From Conus ventricosus (lineage: Eukaryota > Mollusca > Gastropoda > Neogastropoda > Conidae), in NCBI GenBank assembly GCA_018398815.1, contig CM031602.1:99148208-99212207 (forward strand): 64,000 nucleotides of DNA, given 5' to 3'. Position numbers and translations under genes: made by a program. Position 1 is the stretch's first letter, and every line of letters starts with the position of its first letter. This document shows positions 59,801 through 64,000 of this stretch, in pieces. The notes beneath the pieces were generated by a model. The model was not told the DNA's origin. It saw only the letters and a program-made list of their open reading frames with translations, and did no database searches.

Positions 59801-60290
59801 TTTGGGGTTTTTTCCATATTGGAAAAAATTTTCCCAAATCTGGATATTTTTAATATTTTTTGTGCAAAAAGAAGACGACTTTTTTTTCTTCAACTAGTTT
59901 ATGGAATTGCTTTTAAAAAAATGAAGTTAAATTACCCAGAAAAATTTTAAGTCTGCTGTCCGGGGGGGTTTATGTAGGACTTTTTAAATTTTACTGACAG
60001 TCAAAGGGCTTTCCTTCCGCACCTTTTTTTAAAAAGCCCTTTGACTTAACCGATTTTAGTTAATCATTTAATGAAACTGTCTTTAAAGTGGGGGAAAAAG
60101 GGTTAAAACTTTTATTTTTAAATGACCTTACAAAAGTCTTTAACAAAAAACCCGTTTTTATATGTTTTTTCCCTTTTTCCTACTCCAGTGGGCCTTTCTC
60201 CCATGCCCCTCCCTCCTGGCCCCCCCTCCCACCCCTGGGATTTGGCCCTTTTCCCGCCACCAAAAACCCGGCCCCAGGGGCGTGCTTTAA
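56874..60290. other. Low-quality unassigned DNA
   Basis: Some open stretches of 60-128 codons (e.g. minus 57203-57589, plus 56941-57255, minus 58268-58758) but no recognisable domain. With the local error rate, absence of an ORF is not informative. Confidence 0.45.
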
Positions 60291-60297
60291 CATCCTT

Positions 60298-60415
60298 TGG
60301 CTCCCCTCCCACAGTGGGTTGTCCCCCCACCCTCTGGCAAAAGGGGCTTTCATTGATTCATCCTGGCTCCCCTCCCACAGGGGGTTGTCCCCCCACACCC
60401 CGGGACTGGGTGGGC
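60298..60415. repeat. About 64-bp direct repeat, 2 copies
   Basis: ggctcccctcccacagtggg, ttgtccccccac at about 60299 and 60366. Confidence 0.8.
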
Positions 60416-60577
60416 ATTGATTCAAGGGTACCCAGGGGTAACGCTCATCAAATCTTTACGGGGGAAAGGTTTTGGGCCCAAAACCGGGCCCTCCCCGTTT
60501 CCCTCCCCAGCAGTGCAGGGGCGTTGATGGCCCAGCTTTTTTTTGCTGCCCAAATTTTTTGATAAATTTGACGGAAT

Positions 60578-60581
<4 letters not shown>

Positions 60582-60615
<34 letters not shown>

Positions 60616-60632
60616 AGGGGGGGGTTTTGGGG

Positions 60633-60695
<63 letters not shown>

Positions 60696-60697
60696 GG
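60582..60697. repeat. Poly-G tract over 100 bp
   Basis: Almost uninterrupted G with a few A and one TTTT. Either genuine poly-G with quadruplex potential or an artefact. Confidence 0.85.
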
Positions 60698-60867
60698 GGA
60701 GTGCCGCAATTGGGGGAAAAAAACAATTTGGACAAAGGTTCAGGGACAGCCCACCCTTTAGGTAATTTTGGGACAAGCAGGCCCCCCCGTTTCCCAACTT
60801 TTTGTGATGCTTGTATTTTTGAGGAAAGAAGAACAAAAGAAAGAGAAACAAGAGGATTAGGGGAAGG

Positions 60868-60898
<31 letters not shown>

Positions 60899-63800
60899 GA
60901 GAGTCCCAGAGTAAAGAAAAAGGGGAAGAAGAAAGGGTGGGCCTAACCCAAATTCCAACCCGCCCCTGGGGCCTTTTGGGTTTTTTTTTTTCAACTTTAC
61001 AGCTATTAAATTTGCCTTTTATTAAACGGCAAAAAACGCCCCCAAATTCCCCACTAACCTCACAGCTTAAACCGCAACCGCAAAAACAAAGCTGCAACCC
61101 CAACAAAAGTTCAAAAATGTTTTGTGAAAACAGAGTAAAGGGATGGAAGGAAAAATTTTCCCGAAAAGGTAAAAAAGGAGAAAAGAAAAGAGAGAGGGAA
61201 AGAGAGTTTTAGGAAAAAGAAGGAAAGGGCAAAAAGGCCCCGGGGTTTGCCAAGGCGGTTTTTTTTGTTTTTTTGTTTTAATTTTTTGTCCCGGGGGCGG
61301 GCCTTCGGGGGTTTTCGGTTCCCGGGGGGGGGGTTTTTTTTCAAATTTTGGGCAATAAAAAGAAAAAGGCCACCGGAGCAAAAAACACCGTTCCAAAATG
61401 TTTGTAAAAAAATCAAGTTTCAAATGGAAAAGGAAAAAAACCCCTTTCCAAAAGAAACGGCGTTAACAAGTTTTCCCTTTGTAGTCAGTTTTGGAAAGAA
61501 ACTTTTGGTGGGAAAAAATTTTAAGGGCTATTTTTGAAAAGGGGTTTTTTAAAAAAGGGGGGAAAATTAATGTTTTGGGGGGTTTTGTGTTTTTTTTTGT
61601 GTTTTGTTGGGCCCTGTTCTTCCTGGGCTGGGAGGTGTGGTTTTGTGGTTTGTGGGGGGGGGGGGGGGGGGGGGGGGGGGGTGTTTGTTTTTTGTGGTTC
61701 AAAAAATGGAAACCAAAGTAGCATATAAACATTTTTTTTCCAAAATTTATTTTGTTTAAAAGGTGCAATTGGGGTTTTTTTTGGAAAAAAAAACCCCACA
61801 ATGTAAAAGGTCTCAGCCTTTATTTCATTTGCCCGTGCCCCTTTTTTTAAAATTTGCTTTTCTAAAAATTTAAAATTTTTTGGGAAATTCCTTTGTTGTT
61901 TCCCCATTTTTTAAAGATTAAAAGGGTTTTTTAATGGCTTTTTGGGGGGTTCAATTTTGGTTACAAATTTTCCCCAATTTTACCCCTTTTAAGAGAGGGC
62001 TCCCGGCCCCCCCCAAAAACACTTAAGGGGAATAAGTAGGGGAAAGCTTTTTGGTTTGTGGGGGGGGGTTGGGGGTTTTTTGGGGTGGGTGTTGTTGCCC
62101 TTCCCTTTTGGTTTTTGGGTTTTGGGGTGTGTTGTTGGTGTTTTGTTTTTTTTTTGTGTTTGGCGTGGTGGGTTCCTGCAAACCCAAAAACCAATGCTTG
62201 GGTGCTGTGTGTTTTTTGGTGTGGTTGTTTTTTTTGGGGTTTCCTTCGTTTTTTTATTTGGGTTTCCGCCGGGCGGGCCTTTTTGGTTGGTTTTTAGGGA
62301 AAAATTTCATTGGTTTTTTGGTGAAAAGGGAAAACCAGGGGAGGGGGAAAGGGGGGTTAGATGGGGAAACGGGATCGTGGGCCAAAAAATTAGGGGTTAA
62401 AGGGTTTTTTAAAGGGGGAAATTTGCCCCTTTGGGTTGGGGGTGTGTGGGGGGTTGGGGGTTTTTTGGTGTGTGTGGGTGTGTTGTGTGTGTGGGTGTGG
62501 TGGTGGTTTTGGAAATTTTTGTTGTGGTTTGTGTGGTGTTTTTTGGTTTTTGTTGTGGGTGTGGGTGTTTTTGTTTGGTGGTGTGTGTGGGTGTTTTAGG
62601 CCTGCTGCCCCTTTTGGGAAAAGTCCGTTTTGTTTGGTTGGTTTTGGATTGGGTTTAAATTTTTGGTTAATTTTTTCCGTGGCGTTGCGTTCCGTGGGTT
62701 TTTTTCTCGTGCGACTTGGGTTTGCCCGGGGCCGGCCCCCGGCCCCTAGTTTGGGTTTTTTGTTTTATTAAAGGGAAAATGGCATCCCCCCCTTTTTGAG
62801 AAAAAAACAACCCCTGGAATTTGAACAGAACGAATGGGGAAAAGGGTTTGGGGCCCTCCAACCCGATAAGAAAGGGGAAATGTTTTAGGTTCTTAAAAAA
62901 AGGGTTTTCCCCCCCCATTGTAAAGGGTTTTTTTTTGTTTTTTGTGTTTGGGTTTTGGGTTTTTTGTTTTTTGTTGTGTGTTGTTTGTGGTTTTTTCTTT
63001 TGTCATTTTCCCTCCCAGGGTGGATAAAACCCCTTCTGTTTTTTTTGTTATTTTTGTAATTTCCCCCCTTTTTCCCCCCTTGCCCCCAAAAATTTTTGGT
63101 TCAAAAAATTAAAAAAAGGGGATGTGTGGAAAAAATTTTTCCCCCCCGGGCCCCCGCTGGTTTTCCCCCCCCATAAAAAAAATTAATACCCTTTTTTGCT
63201 TTTTACAAACCATTGGGTCTTGGGCCCCCCTTTCCCTTTTTGATCTTTCCCCTGTGGTCGTAAAACCCCAGACCTTGTTTCCCCCTGAAATTTTTCTCCT
63301 TTCCCCGTTTGCCCGGGCCTGGGTAAGCGGTTTTTTCCCCCGGGCCCCGTTTTGGCCCCCCTTTTCTTTCCTTGGTTCCCTTTTTTCCCAAACCCTTTTC
63401 TTTTACATTTCCCATCATGGACCCCCCTTTTTTTCTTTCGGGAAACCCAAAACAAACCGGGGTCTGGGGTGTTTGGGTTTTGGGGAATTGGGCTGTGGGG
63501 GGGTTTTTTTTTGCCTGGTGTGCCCAAAATTTAACTGAAAAAGGGGGGGTGTTTTAAAGATTCCCGTTTTTCCAAAATGGTTTCCCCCTTGTTAACTTTT
63601 TTGAACGTTAGGGCTTTTAAACTTTTTCCGTAATCTTTTATTAATTAAAATTATTCCGTTTAAAGGTTAAAATTTTTGGGGGTGTTGGGGTTCTTTTATT
63701 GGGAAAGGGTATTTTTTGGGCCGGGTTTTTCCCCCCCATCCGGGTAAAAAAAACTTTTTGTTTTTTTTTCTTGGTTGGGATATTATTTTTAATTTTGTTT

Positions 63801-64000
63801 TGGTGAAAAATTTCTTAAAATTTAAAAAAAAACAGTGTTTTAGGTGTTTTAAAGTTTAAAATTTTTTTTTTTTTTGTGTTGGGGGTTTCTTAATTTTTTT
63901 AGAAAGGAAAAAGGAAATGTTAAAAGGGTTTTTATTTTAAAATTTGGGAGTGGTTTTTTTGATTTTTAAATTTGGTTTATTTCTAAAATATAAAAGGGGA
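60698..64000. other. Low-quality homopolymer-rich DNA
   Basis: Contains a GA tract (60876-60902), a 26-base G run (61655-61681) and GT/GGTT-rich sequence (62045-62600). No gene recognised. Confidence 0.5.

Noticed and set aside
60422..61106. Proline- and glycine-rich frames of 95-216 codons
   Set aside because: They translate a poly-G/poly-C tract and adjoining low-quality sequence.

Overview
This window looks like repeat-dominated intergenic DNA from a marine invertebrate, most plausibly a mollusc (inference). No tRNA, rRNA, operon or recognisable host gene was found. Everything that reads as protein is a decayed mobile element: several non-LTR retrotransposons (LINEs), a Penelope-like element, and a fragment of a viral-type packaging ATPase. 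The rest is microsatellites ((GT/CA)n, (GA/CT)n, (TA)n, (ACGC)n, homopolymers) and about 18 minisatellite families. Two runs of exactly 1000 N (16440-17439, 37838-38837) are scaffold gaps.

Layout. 0-8.3 kb: microsatellites and minisatellites with 54/35, 42/45, 66, 54 and about 82 bp units. 8.3-11.4 kb: a 5'-truncated CR1/L2-type LINE on the minus strand. 11.9-12.3 kb: 3' end of an RTE-like LINE on the plus strand. 13.3-16.1 kb: a 2.8-kb minisatellite with 44/49-bp units. 18.1-19.3 kb: a (TA)n-rich block with two palindromes and three hammerhead-ribozyme motifs. 20.5-20.9 kb: an 84-bp repeat. 22.3-25.5 kb: an RLE-type (R2/NeSL-like) LINE on the minus strand, interrupted by a 512-bp inverted-repeat element with a (CCCTAA)n core. 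25.6-30.6 kb: a nearly full-length APE-type LINE on the plus strand whose 5' end encodes a 2A (translation-skipping) motif. 30.8-31.6 kb: two minisatellites, one carrying a perfect TGACGTCA in most units. 32.2-34.8 kb: a more decayed relative of the 2A LINE. 35-36.6 kb: short minisatellites and G-rich DNA. 36.9-37.5 kb: the broken ATPase fragment.

After the second gap (38.8-64 kb) the sequence changes character. It is full of homopolymer blocks, and every element is broken by frequent indels, so it looks like poorly polished consensus. Protein-level signals are still readable there: a CR1 LINE on the minus strand (39.9-43.3 kb), a Penelope-like RT plus GIY-YIG endonuclease on the plus strand (50.0-51.1 kb), and an RTE-like LINE on the minus strand (51.35-54.4 kb).

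The most interesting structures are: (1) the hammerhead-bearing palindromes in (TA)n; (2) the telomere-cored foldback element inserted in a LINE; (3) the 2A leader of the plus-strand LINE; (4) LINEs flanked on both sides by the same microsatellite in the same orientation, suggesting insertion into microsatellites; (5) minisatellites whose birth can be read from the sequence.
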